NCBI GenBank assembly: GCA_005798555.1
Contig: SYJA01000076.1
Location: 1 to 35,435, forward strand
Direction of reading: 5' to 3'
Length of the DNA stretch: 35,435 nucleotides
Source: Actinomycetota bacterium
GTDB lineage: Bacteria > Actinomycetota > Actinomycetes > S36-B12
A program made the position numbers and the translations under genes. Below the pieces are notes generated by a model, which was given only the letters and a program-made list of their open reading frames with translations, was not told where the DNA came from and did not search any database. Positions 7,674 through 14,824 of this stretch are shown one piece after another; the stretch's first letter is position 1; each line of letters begins with the position of its first letter.

Positions 7674-8600
7674 CTAGATTGGCGGGCTTTCTGTGGGCTC
7701 TTTCACACTGCTGGACCTAATCACGAGTACCAGCCCGATGAACATCATGGCCACCGCCGGAATGATGCCAAGTGGCGGGATCTGGCCCAGCCAGACCGCG
7801 GCCACCAAGGTTGAACCGGGCATTTCAAATAAAATCGCCAGGGAAACCACGGTCGCAGACGTAGTCGACAGCACTTTGTTGATGAGGGTGTGACCAAGTA
7901 GTTGCGCCCCCAAGGTCAAGGCCAAGATCAACAACCAATCCCGCAAACTAAAGCCCACCAGCGGCACCCGGAGCACTAAGCACATGACAATCAGCAGGGC
8001 CCCGGCACTTGCATAAACACCAAATGTTGTTACCGAAGTCGAAACACTCTGACGGGCCTGCCCGGCGACCGTCACATAAGCGGCCGCGAGCATGCCACCT
8101 AGCAAAGCCAACCCATCACCGATTAAGTGCTTCGGGTCGATGGTGAAATCGATGCCAGTCAAGACGAGGATGCCTATCAGAGCGACCGCGATGCCAAACC
8201 AGGCCTGCCCGGGGATATGCACTCCGCGAAAGCGTGCCAAAAGGGCTGCCCAGATGGGCTGCGTTGCGACCAGCGCGGTGGACGAAGCGACCGTGGTGAA
8301 CCGCAGGGAAGGGATCCAAGCGGCAAAGTGCGCGCCCAGCAGCAGGCCAGCGAACACCATGAGCCTGACCTCGCGCCGGCTCAATTGCCCAAGGGAGCCA
8401 CGCTGGCGGAGCAGCACCCACAGCCCGGTGGCCCCAGAGCCCAGGAAACAGCGCCAAAAAGCAATGGCCAGGGCCGGGGCCGCGATAACGGTGATAATCG
8501 GGCCCGAGGTCGAGATGAAAAAAATGGCCACCCCCAGCCAGGCTAGGTCCCCAGCCGGGGGGCGGTGCAGGGTGGTTGACGGCTGCGGGGCTGCGGACAC
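7674..8600 (-). CDS. EamA/DMT-family transporter
   Basis: The product is 308 residues with about ten hydrophobic segments in two EamA halves, the layout of drug/metabolite exporters of the inner membrane. The inner repeat boundary is near residue 160. Small polar residues dot the helices, and the tail after IGLVLVIRSS is short and cytoplasmic. The substrate is unknown; amino acids and metabolites are typical. The GTG start at 8600 has no SD, but TACCGT ends 7 nt upstream. It diverges from the MgtE-N gene across just 23 bp. Confidence 0.88.
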   Translation of the reverse strand: MSAAPQPSTTLHRPPAGDLAWLGVAIFFISTSGPIITVIAAPALAIAFWRCFLGSGATGLWVLLRQRGSLGQLSRREVRLMVFAGLLLGAHFAAWIPSLRFTTVASSTALVATQPIWAALLARFRGVHIPGQAWFGIAVALIGILVLTGIDFTIDPKHLIGDGLALLGGMLAAAYVTVAGQARQSVSTSVTTFGVYASAGALLIVMCLVLRVPLVGFSLRDWLLILALTLGAQLLGHTLINKVLSTTSATVVSLAILFEMPGSTLVAAVWLGQIPPLGIIPAVAMMFIGLVLVIRSSSVKEPTESPPI

Positions 8601-8607
8601 GTCAGCG

Positions 8608-8617
8608 ACGGTAGCCT
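8608..8617. promoter_or_regulatory. Overlapping divergent -10 elements, DMT exporter / MgtE-N gene
   Basis: On the minus strand TACCGT (8613-8608) ends 7 nt before the GTG at 8600. On the plus strand TAGCCT (8612-8617) ends 6 nt before the GTG at 8624. The hexamers overlap by two bases, so RNA polymerase can occupy only one orientation at a time. Confidence 0.5.
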
Positions 8618-8623
8618 TCGGTC

Positions 8624-9886
8624 GTGACGACGAGCACCGCGACCCGGGTTTTCCTGGCCCGGTTGGCCGGCCTCGGGGTATTTGACCCCAATGGTGACCA
8701 ACTGGGCAAGGTTCGCGATGCCATCGTGGTTCTCCGCAGCGGCAATAACCCGCCCCGGCTCACCGGCCTGGTCGTCGAAGTGCAACCACGCCGACGCATC
8801 TTTGTCCCGATGACCAAAGTCACCAATATCGACTCCGGCCAGATCATCGTTACCGGCACCGTGAACCTGCGCCGCTTCGAACAGCGCCCGGGCGAGACCC
8901 TGGTCACCGCCGAGATCCTCGACCGGACCGTTGAACTTATTGCAGGCGGCTCGGCGGTTTCCGTACTCGACATGGCAGTTGAACAAAACCGCACGCAGGA
9001 CTGGTTGGTGTCACAACTCTTCGTTCGTAGAGGCGGCCACGGATTTCGGCGGCGTGGTGAAAGCTTCATCGTCGATTGGTCCGAGATTCGCGGCCTGTCG
9101 CTGCCTGCTGCCGATCAGCCGGCCGAGCTCCTACTCGCCAGCTTGGATTCCCTACCAGCCGCGGATATCGCAGCGGTGTTACAGGACCTCACCCCAAGGC
9201 GGCGCCTTGAAGTTGTGCGCGAATTAGATGATGAGCGACTCGCCGATGTCCTTGAAGAACTGCCCGAGGACGATCAATTTGAGATTTTGCAGATGCTCGA
9301 AGCCGAACGCGCCGCCGACGTCCTCGAAGAGATGGACCCGGACGATGCCGCTGACCTGATCTCCGGCCTCCCTAAGGATCAGGCCGAAGACTTGCTCGAG
9401 CGTATGGAGCCAGATGAGGCCGAGGACATTCGTCGCCTCTTGACCTATGACGATTTCTCCGCCGGCGGCATGATGACAACCGAGCCGGTCGTGCTACCTG
9501 CCGATGCCACGGTGGCCGACGCCCTCGCCAACATCCGAAATGCCGATCTTTCACCGGCCCTTGCTTCGCAGGTCTACGTAACCCGTTCGCCAACCGAAAC
9601 ACCAACCGGCAGATACTTGGGTACCTGCCATTTTCAACGTTTGCTGCGCGAGCCACCGGCCACCATGGTTTCATCCATTGTCGACACTACTTTGGTGCCG
9701 ATCGGCCCACATGTAGTGCTCGCCGAGGTAGCGCGCACATTTGCGGCCTACAATTTGGTCGCTCTGCCGGTTGTCGATGAGAACAACCGGCTCCTTGGTG
9801 CGGTAACAGTTGATGACGTAGTTGACCACATGCTCCCCGGCGATTGGCGGGAACGAGAGAACCACGACGGTGATCAACATGGCTAA
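8624..9886 (+). CDS. MgtE N-domain/CBS protein without channel domain
   Basis: The product is 420 residues. The N-terminal 100 or so look PRC-barrel-like (GLGVFDPNGDQLGKVRDAIVVL). A second part around 165-270 is the acidic helical MgtE N domain (repeats such as DERLADVLEELPEDD and ERAADVLEEMDPDDAADLI), and the C-terminal part holds CBS motifs (MMTTEPVVLPADATVADAL; LVALPVVDENNRLLGAVTVDDVV). The five-helix Mg2+ channel of true MgtE is missing and no membrane segment is seen, so it is probably a soluble Mg2+ or nucleotide-sensing regulator. This form is known in actinobacteria (Rv1232c). GTG at 8624 follows TAGCCT by 6 nt. Confidence 0.88.
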   Translation: MTTSTATRVFLARLAGLGVFDPNGDQLGKVRDAIVVLRSGNNPPRLTGLVVEVQPRRRIFVPMTKVTNIDSGQIIVTGTVNLRRFEQRPGETLVTAEILDRTVELIAGGSAVSVLDMAVEQNRTQDWLVSQLFVRRGGHGFRRRGESFIVDWSEIRGLSLPAADQPAELLLASLDSLPAADIAAVLQDLTPRRRLEVVRELDDERLADVLEELPEDDQFEILQMLEAERAADVLEEMDPDDAADLISGLPKDQAEDLLERMEPDEAEDIRRLLTYDDFSAGGMMTTEPVVLPADATVADALANIRNADLSPALASQVYVTRSPTETPTGRYLGTCHFQRLLREPPATMVSSIVDTTLVPIGPHVVLAEVARTFAAYNLVALPVVDENNRLLGAVTVDDVVDHMLPGDWRERENHDGDQHG

Positions 9887-10397
9887 GCCAGCACCGCGCC
9901 GGCAGTCGCGATTGGATCAACCGCTCGAGCGCGGCTTGCAACTTCGTGGTGCCTACGACCCAGAGCTTTTCGGTCGACTGTCCGAGCGCGTTGCGCGGCG
10001 CATCGGATCATGGGCTTTCATCGCGTGGATGACCGCGGTTGTCATTGGTTGGGTGTCCTGGAACTCCCTAGCCCCCGTCGATCTACGCATTGATCCGTTC
10101 CCGTTCATTTTCTTAACCCTGCTGCTCTCACTCCAGGCGTCTTACGCGGCGCCACTGATATTGCTGGCCCAATATCGGCAGGCCGACCGCGACCGCGTTC
10201 AATACCAAGAGGATCGGGCCCGAACCGAGCGACTACTCGCGGACAGCGACTACCTAGCGCGGGAGATCGCAGCGCTTCGCCTAGCTATCGGCGAAGTCGC
10301 AACCCGTGATTACGTACACGGTGAAATTCGCGACCTGCTGACCGATCTGACCGACAAACTCAATGACGCAAATGCGCGATCGGGCGACCGTGCGTAG
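9879..10397 (+). CDS. DUF1003 membrane protein
   Basis: The product is 172 residues with two transmembrane helices, about 44-62 and 74-97, joined by a short DLRIDPFPF loop, then a charged helical cytoplasmic tail. This matches DUF1003. The N-terminal RLDQPLERG motif is typical of actinobacterial members next to mrp. The ATG at 9879 lies 8 bp inside the end of the MgtE-N gene, so the two are translationally linked. Partnership with the Mg2+-sensing protein is inferred from conserved neighbourhood only. Confidence 0.87.
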   Translation: MAKPAPRRQSRLDQPLERGLQLRGAYDPELFGRLSERVARRIGSWAFIAWMTAVVIGWVSWNSLAPVDLRIDPFPFIFLTLLLSLQASYAAPLILLAQYRQADRDRVQYQEDRARTERLLADSDYLAREIAALRLAIGEVATRDYVHGEIRDLLTDLTDKLNDANARSGDRA

Positions 10398-10400
10398 TCT
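10395..10400 (+). promoter_or_regulatory. -10-like TAGTCT of mrp, overlapping the upstream stop codon
   Basis: The TAG stop of the DUF1003 gene forms the first half of TAGTCT, which is followed by 6 nt and the ATG at 10407. This may be an internal leaderless promoter giving mrp its own transcript inside the operon. Confidence 0.45.
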
Positions 10401-10406
10401 GACGAC

Positions 10407-11543
10407 ATGAGCGTTGACCTCGCAGCAGTTCGCCTTGCCCTCGCAGACGTCAAAGACCCTGAGATAAACCGCCCGATAACCGAGATCGGGATGCTCAAGG
10501 ACGTTGAGTGCTCAAGGAAGGGGGTAGTCACCGTCACGGTTTGGCTGACGATCAAAGGCTGCCCAATGCGCGACACCATTACCGAGCGGGTGACCAATGC
10601 CGTGAAACCCATCAGCGGGGTTACCGGCGTAAATGTGGTGCTCGACGTGATGGGCGACCAGCAACGCGCCGACCTAAAGAAGCTGCTGCGCGGGCATGAT
10701 GCACGCGAAATCCAATTCGCCCAGCCCGGATCACTAACCCGGGTCTATGCAATTGCATCTGGTAAAGGTGGTGTCGGCAAGTCATCGATCACCGCTAACC
10801 TAGCCGTCGCCATGGCCGACCTGGGGCTGGCCGTCGGTCTCGTAGACGCCGATATGTATGGGCACTCAATACCCCGAATGCTGGGCACCCCAGCAGAACC
10901 GAACATGGTTGAGGGCATGATCATGCCGCCGATGGCATTTGGGGTTCGGCTTATCTCGATGCTTGCTTTCAAGCCGGGTGGGGTCACGCAGCCGGTCGCC
11001 TTTCGCGGACCAATGCTGCACCGCGCCCTCGAGCAATTCCTGTCAGATGTGTGGTGGGGTGATCTAGACGTCCTGCTGCTTGACCTGCCGCCGGGCACGG
11101 GCGATATCGCAATCTCCACAGCGCAGCTGCTGCCGGATGCTGAAATCGTCGTAGTCACCACCCCACAGCCGGCGGCCGCCGATGTCGCAGTGCGGGCCGG
11201 CACCCTCGCCGAACAGACCAAGCAGCGAGTTGCCGGTGTCATTGAGAACATGAGTGGTTTCCCGTGCCCGCACTGTGGCGAGCCACTTGACCTGTTTGGC
11301 ATGGGCGGTGGAGCGTTGGTCGCCGGGCAACTTTCTGAAGTCTTCGGCAAGCCGGTGCCACTCCTTGGCAAGGTCCCATTCGATGTGGCACTTCGTGAGG
11401 GCGGTGACGCTGGTTCACCATTGGTGCTCAGCCAGCCAGAGGCACCGGCAGCCATTGCTCTTCGCGAGATCGCCCGCACCCTGGGCACCAAGCCGCGGGG
11501 CTTGGCCCAGCTGAACCTGAGCCTGACGCCAACCGCGCGCTAG
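10407..11543 (+). CDS. mrp: Mrp/NBP35-family Fe-S cluster carrier ATPase
   Basis: The product is 378 residues. An N-terminal MIP18/DUF59 domain covers about 5-80 (LADVKDPEINRPITEIGM, GCPMRDT). A P-loop ATPase follows, with deviant Walker A SGKGGVGKSS at 118-127, the LVDADMYGHSIPRMLG switch region, LLLDLPPGTGD, and the CxxC motif FPCPHCGEP near 285-292. The family assembles or transfers [4Fe-4S] clusters in the cytosol; the paired Cys bridges the dimer. It follows DUF1003 by 9 bp and ends convergently with tatB, sharing CTAG. It corresponds to Rv1229c. Confidence 0.94.
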   Translation: MSVDLAAVRLALADVKDPEINRPITEIGMLKDVECSRKGVVTVTVWLTIKGCPMRDTITERVTNAVKPISGVTGVNVVLDVMGDQQRADLKKLLRGHDAREIQFAQPGSLTRVYAIASGKGGVGKSSITANLAVAMADLGLAVGLVDADMYGHSIPRMLGTPAEPNMVEGMIMPPMAFGVRLISMLAFKPGGVTQPVAFRGPMLHRALEQFLSDVWWGDLDVLLLDLPPGTGDIAISTAQLLPDAEIVVVTTPQPAAADVAVRAGTLAEQTKQRVAGVIENMSGFPCPHCGEPLDLFGMGGGALVAGQLSEVFGKPVPLLGKVPFDVALREGGDAGSPLVLSQPEAPAAIALREIARTLGTKPRGLAQLNLSLTPTAR

Positions 11544-11875
11544 GTGGCGTCGGGGTCAAATATCGGTTTGGTCGCCGGGCTGGCGTCAGCCTCAGCTTTC
11601 GCAGGCTTCGCGTCCGCCGGCCCATCATCGGCGAACAGACTCGCCGCCAACTTGCGTGGATGTAAATCCCCGATGCTGCGCACTGACTCCATCGTCTCGC
11701 TCATGTCCAGGCCAGCTGAGTCGGCCAGATCACGTTTGGCACCTGATGCCATCTCACGCAGTTGGCGGGCTAAGCGGCCGGCATCAGCGGCGGCCTTTGG
11801 CAGGCGCTCCGGGCCGAAGATCAACAGCCCGAGGACGGCCAGGATAATGAGCTCGCCGATGCCGATATCGAACAT
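11540..11875 (-). CDS. tatB: Sec-independent translocase subunit TatB
   Basis: The product is 111 residues. A single N-terminal transmembrane helix (3-20) is followed by the FGPERLP hinge and an amphipathic helix (KAAADAGRLARQLREMASG), the TatA/B hallmark. The long helical stretch and acidic, Ala-rich tail fit TatB better than TatA. TatB receives folded twin-arginine substrates with TatC, which is not in the window. It follows htrA by 17 bp, as in mycobacteria (Rv1223-Rv1224). No SD; TAGTGT ends 6 nt before the ATG. Its TAG stop overlaps that of mrp. Confidence 0.9.
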   Translation of the reverse strand: MFDIGIGELIILAVLGLLIFGPERLPKAAADAGRLARQLREMASGAKRDLADSAGLDMSETMESVRSIGDLHPRKLAASLFADDGPADAKPAKAEADASPATKPIFDPDAT

Positions 11876-11881
11876 AGCCGC

Positions 11882-11887
11882 ACACTA
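11882..11887 (-). promoter_or_regulatory. -10-like TAGTGT of tatB (leaderless)
   Basis: TAGTGT on the minus strand is followed by 6 nt and the ATG at 11875. It lies in the 17-bp gap after the htrA stop, so tatB may have its own start in addition to read-through. Confidence 0.45.
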
Positions 11888-11892
11888 CCTTG

Positions 11893-13074
11893 CTAGTTAG
11901 CTTCGGCGGTGCCCAATGTGATCGTTACCTCACGCGTAACGCCACCCCGGCGGAATTCGAGCACCACCGGATCACCCGGTGCATATTCGCGAATCGCCAC
12001 GACCAGCTCGGTGGAGTCGTTGATTACCCGCTCCCCGAGCTTGACGATGATGTCACCCTTGACCAGCCCACCCTTATCAGATGGCCCACCGGGATTTATC
12101 TCACCGATCTTGGCGCCGTCCTCGGTGAAGGTCAGATCGAGTGTGACGCCTATCACCGGAGTGCTTGCAGAACCCGTTTCAATGATCTCCTCGGCGATGC
12201 GCTTCGCCGAGTTCACGGGGATGGCGAATCCGAGACCGATACTGCCACCCTCGCCGCCGCCAACCAGTGTGGCGATTGCGGAGTTGACGCCAATAACCCG
12301 CCCAGCGGCATCGAGTAGCGGACCACCGGAGTTACCAGGGTTGATCGCGGCGTCGGTTTGGATTGCGTTGATATACGAAACATCGCCCTGGGTTCCGGCG
12401 GTGACCGGGCGATCAAGTGCGCTGATGATGCCGTATGTAACCGTGCCGTCAAGGCCGAGCGGTGCACCGATGGCAATCGCTGAATCACCTACTGCTAGCG
12501 CATCCGAGTTGCCAAGTGTTATGGCTGGCAGGCGTGACTCTTTGACTTTGATGACCGCTAGGTCATATGACTCGTTGGAGCCGACAACCGTGCCCTTTAC
12601 TTTGGTTCCGTCACTGAAAACCACGGTTATCTTCTTGTCATCATCCGAGAAATTGACCACATGGTTGTTGGTGAGAATGTAGCCGTCGGGCCGAAGTACA
12701 AAGCCCGAGCCGCTACCGGACTCCGCGGTGCCTTCGACGAGAATCGAGACCACCGACGGCAGCACCGCCGACACGATGCCGGCAATTGATTGGTCCGAGC
12801 GCGGTGAGGTATCGCCTGTGGATTGGGTGAGCGGCACCGCTGCGACAACCGGTGCGGCCGGCCCGGCATTTTCGTCAACGGACTGTCCGATTAGATAACC
12901 GCTAAGTCCGGCTACGAGTCCAACCACCAGCGCCGTGATCCCGGCAACCAAGACGGTGGCGAAAAGCCCAAGGCCTCGGCGCGGCTCTGGGCGCACCGGC
13001 GCCGGCGCCGCCGGCGGCAGGCTCGGCGCCGGCTGGGCCGGTGCCACCGAAGGGGTCATCGGATCAATGCTCAT
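11893..13074 (-). CDS. htrA: HtrA/DegP-type membrane-anchored serine protease with PDZ domain
   Basis: The product is 393 residues. A short Pro/Ala-rich cytoplasmic N-terminus (10-30) precedes one transmembrane helix (about 36-62), a linker, the trypsin-like domain and a C-terminal PDZ domain (about 300-390). The catalytic triad is intact: His138 (TNNHVV), Asp171 (SYDLAVIKV) and Ser249 (GNSGGPL). It acts outside the membrane in protein quality control. GAGGAG 9 nt before the ATG is an SD, and a TAGCCT further up is a likely -10. It shares its upstream region with the divergent O-methyltransferase. The sigma factor and anti-sigma genes usually next to it in mycobacteria are missing. Confidence 0.93.
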   Translation of the reverse strand: MSIDPMTPSVAPAQPAPSLPPAAPAPVRPEPRRGLGLFATVLVAGITALVVGLVAGLSGYLIGQSVDENAGPAAPVVAAVPLTQSTGDTSPRSDQSIAGIVSAVLPSVVSILVEGTAESGSGSGFVLRPDGYILTNNHVVNFSDDDKKITVVFSDGTKVKGTVVGSNESYDLAVIKVKESRLPAITLGNSDALAVGDSAIAIGAPLGLDGTVTYGIISALDRPVTAGTQGDVSYINAIQTDAAINPGNSGGPLLDAAGRVIGVNSAIATLVGGGEGGSIGLGFAIPVNSAKRIAEEIIETGSASTPVIGVTLDLTFTEDGAKIGEINPGGPSDKGGLVKGDIIVKLGERVINDSTELVVAIREYAPGDPVVLEFRRGGVTREVTITLGTAEAN

Positions 13075-13101
13075 GCTCGTTGGCTCCTCGTATCTGGGCT
13101 A

Positions 13102-13111
13102 AGGCTAGGCT
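13102..13111. promoter_or_regulatory. Overlapping divergent -10 elements, htrA / O-methyltransferase
   Basis: AAGGCTAGGCT contains TAGCCT on the minus strand (13107-13102) and TAGGCT on the plus strand (13106-13111). Unlike the leaderless sites, both transcripts would carry leaders of about 20-25 nt with an SD (GAGGAG for htrA, GGAGGTG for the methyltransferase). Confidence 0.45.
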
Positions 13112-13142
13112 GCGGGCAATCGCAGCGCAGCGGAGGTGCACC

Positions 13143-13823
13143 ATGAACAGCAACCAGCCCGAATCATCGGGGCAACCGACCACCCCACCCAACACCGCAT
13201 CTTGGGCTTATGCCGAGGATTGGCTTGCGGACGACGAGCATGTCCGGGCCGCCCGCCGCAAGGCCGTCGAAGTTGGCTGCACGCCGATCACTCGGTCCAC
13301 CGCGGCCGTCCTGCGACTACTCGCAACGGCGATCAACGCCCAAACCGTAGTCGAGATCGGCACCGGCACCGGTGTATCGGCCGCCGCGCTCCTGTCGGGA
13401 ATGGCCCCGGACTCCATCTTGACCTCAATCGATATCGAGGCCGAGAACCAACGGGTAGCCCGCGACACCCTTACCGAGCTGGGCTACGACCATGTGCGGG
13501 CTCGCTTGATTGCCGGCCGCGCGCTGGACGTCCTGCCCCGACTTACCGATCAGGCCTACGACCTGGTTTTCGTCGACGGTGATAAGGCCGAATACCCGGC
13601 GATCTTGCAGCAGGCCCGGCGCCTGCTGCGCGTTGGCGGCATCTTGGCTTTCGACAATGTCTTATCGAACGGCCGGGTGGCGGACCCAGGCCAGCGCGAT
13701 GCTGAAACCGCAGCACTGCGCGATGTGGCGCACGCACTACGCGATGACGAACACTGGGTGCCAGCCCTCATGACAATTGGTGACGGCCTGCTCGCGGCCG
13801 TGCTCCGCGGCGAGATGCAGTAG
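13143..13823 (+). CDS. Class I SAM-dependent O-methyltransferase (Methyltransf_3 type)
   Basis: The product is 226 residues, close in type to bacterial catechol/caffeoyl-CoA O-methyltransferases. The SAM motif I is VEIGTGTGVSAAALL, followed by the acidic SIDIEAENQ strand, the metal/SAM motif LVFVDGDKAEY, and FDNVLSNGRV, where Asp-Asn are typical metal ligands. The acceptor is unknown. GGAGGTG (13132-13138) with a 4-nt spacer fixes the ATG at 13143. It is the positional equivalent of Rv1220c and is divergent from htrA. Confidence 0.9.
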   Translation: MNSNQPESSGQPTTPPNTASWAYAEDWLADDEHVRAARRKAVEVGCTPITRSTAAVLRLLATAINAQTVVEIGTGTGVSAAALLSGMAPDSILTSIDIEAENQRVARDTLTELGYDHVRARLIAGRALDVLPRLTDQAYDLVFVDGDKAEYPAILQQARRLLRVGGILAFDNVLSNGRVADPGQRDAETAALRDVAHALRDDEHWVPALMTIGDGLLAAVLRGEMQ

Positions 13824-13827
13824 TAAA

Positions 13828-13869
13828 AATATTGAGGTGGCCGGCCACTTGGACCGGCACCTCGATATT
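13828..13869 (-). terminator. Hairpin terminator of the DUF3117 gene
   Basis: The left arm is 13828-13844 and the right arm 13854-13869, about 15 paired bases with one mismatch and one bulge, around a 9-nt loop. On the minus strand the stem is followed by TATTTTTACTA, a proper U-tract, so it terminates transcription coming from DUF3117. On the plus strand, 5 nt after the methyltransferase stop, it lacks a T-run and would be weaker. Confidence 0.7.
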
Positions 13870-13888
13870 AAGTAGTTCTGGGTTCCTC

Positions 13889-14056
13889 CTAGACGAAAAC
13901 CGCCAACAATTTGTCACCAAGTTCGCGGGCTTCGTCCGCCTTAAGTTCGACGACGAGTCGACCGCCGCCTTCGAGTGGGACGCGCATCACGTAACTGCGC
14001 CCCTCCTTGGTTACCTCGAGGGGACCATCACCCGTCCGTGGCTTCATCGCGGCCAT
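13889..14056 (-). CDS. DUF3117 family small protein
   Basis: The product is 55 residues, a highly conserved actinobacterial miniprotein family of unknown function. It begins MAAMKPRTGDGPLEVTKEGR and continues with YVMRVPLEGGGRLVVEL and a final helical part. An AAGGGG about 6 nt before the ATG is a good SD. It follows the SRPBCC gene on the same strand with a 79-bp gap and is closed by a strong terminator. Position near LOG and the DivIVA-motif gene matches Rv1211 in M. tuberculosis. Confidence 0.9.
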   Translation of the reverse strand: MAAMKPRTGDGPLEVTKEGRSYVMRVPLEGGGRLVVELKADEARELGDKLLAVFV

Positions 14057-14113
14057 GTAGACCCCTTTCTCATTGGCCCATTATCGCGGGTGCATACCCC
14101 GGCTCACCTATTG

Positions 14114-14140
14114 GGGTTGACCTAGCCGGGTTGACCTAGC
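14114..14140. repeat. 14-bp tandem duplication spanning the SRPBCC stop codon
   Basis: GGGTTGACCTAGC occurs at 14114-14126 and again at 14128-14140 (period 14, identical over 13 bases). The second copy contains the TAG stop of the SRPBCC gene; the first carries a duplicate TAG downstream. Confidence 0.75.
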
Positions 14141-14597
14141 GGGGCAGGACCCCTTCTTCAACAAGGCGCCCGAAGGCCACCAGCGAGCGCCTGACCCCAC
14201 TCAGGAAGGCCGGGCGGGCCAATGGCCACCCCAACCGTCCCAGTCGGCCTAATGGCAGGTCTAGGTCCTCGCTCCAGATGAACCTGGAGCGCCCACCCGG
14301 TAACGCGACTACCTCCATGGTGCCGGTGCCGCGGACCACCTTGCCCGTGTGTAGTACGTCCACTCGATATGGCGCATCCCACCTGGTGATCGTCATCGTG
14401 TCCAAGAATCCAGCCGACCCGACTCCGGTGAATGCCGAAAGTTCAGACCCGATGCTCGCGCCATCACCCTTGGTGACTTCGACGCGGGTGCCGAGCATCC
14501 AGCGGCCCTGCTCGGACCACTGGCTAAAGGCCGTAAACACCGCCGATACCGGGGCATTTATGACGACGTCGAGGGCGACGTGCACGGGCTTACTCAT
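14136..14597 (-). CDS. SRPBCC (START-like/polyketide cyclase) family protein
   Basis: The product is 153 residues with the helix-grip pattern of the polyketide cyclase/dehydrase-like SRPBCC superfamily: VVINAPVSAVFTAFSQWSEQ at the start, a beta-rich centre (FLDTMTITRWDAPYRV, RSRFIWSEDLDLP) and a C-terminal helix ending FGRLVEEG. These proteins bind hydrophobic ligands; the ligand here is unknown. The ATG overlaps the TGA of the DivIVA-motif gene by one base (TGATG), so translation is coupled. It is the third gene of the LOG operon. Confidence 0.85.
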   Translation of the reverse strand: MSKPVHVALDVVINAPVSAVFTAFSQWSEQGRWMLGTRVEVTKGDGASIGSELSAFTGVGSAGFLDTMTITRWDAPYRVDVLHTGKVVRGTGTMEVVALPGGRSRFIWSEDLDLPLGRLGRLGWPLARPAFLSGVRRSLVAFGRLVEEGVLPR

Positions 14598-14824
14598 CAG
14601 CTTTTGCTGGATAGCTTGGTGATCTGGGCTTGCAGCTCTTCAATGACCTGGTCGACTTCGTCCATTCGGTAACCGCGAACCACCACATCAAACTCCGGTC
14701 TACCAAGTTTCTTATTCGGACGTGCATCACGTACCGGCTCTGGCAGTTCCCCGAGTCGACCACTTGCCAATAAACCGATCAACGCAATGACGCCCACCGC
14801 CAGCAACACGAAGACAAATGTCAT
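14597..14824 (-). CDS. Small membrane protein with DivIVA-like motif
   Basis: The product is 75 residues. An N-terminal transmembrane helix (about 3-20) and a short linker precede a DivIVA-type motif, FDVVVRGYRMDEVDQVIEEL (45-64), then a brief coiled-coil-prone end. True DivIVA/Wag31 is soluble and much longer. This short form is an actinobacterial family often beside LOG and DUF3117 genes (compare Rv1209). A role as a membrane anchor or polar adaptor is inference. Its ATG overlaps the LOG stop by 4 bp (ATGA). Confidence 0.83.
   Translation of the reverse strand: MTFVFVLLAVGVIALIGLLASGRLGELPEPVRDARPNKKLGRPEFDVVVRGYRMDEVDQVIEELQAQITKLSSKS

Noticed and set aside
10745-12682. Long open frames antisense to mrp (10745-11491, minus) and htrA (11909-12682, plus)
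   Set aside because: They lie wholly inside sure genes, have Ser/Pro/Arg/Thr-rich shadow composition and no family motif.
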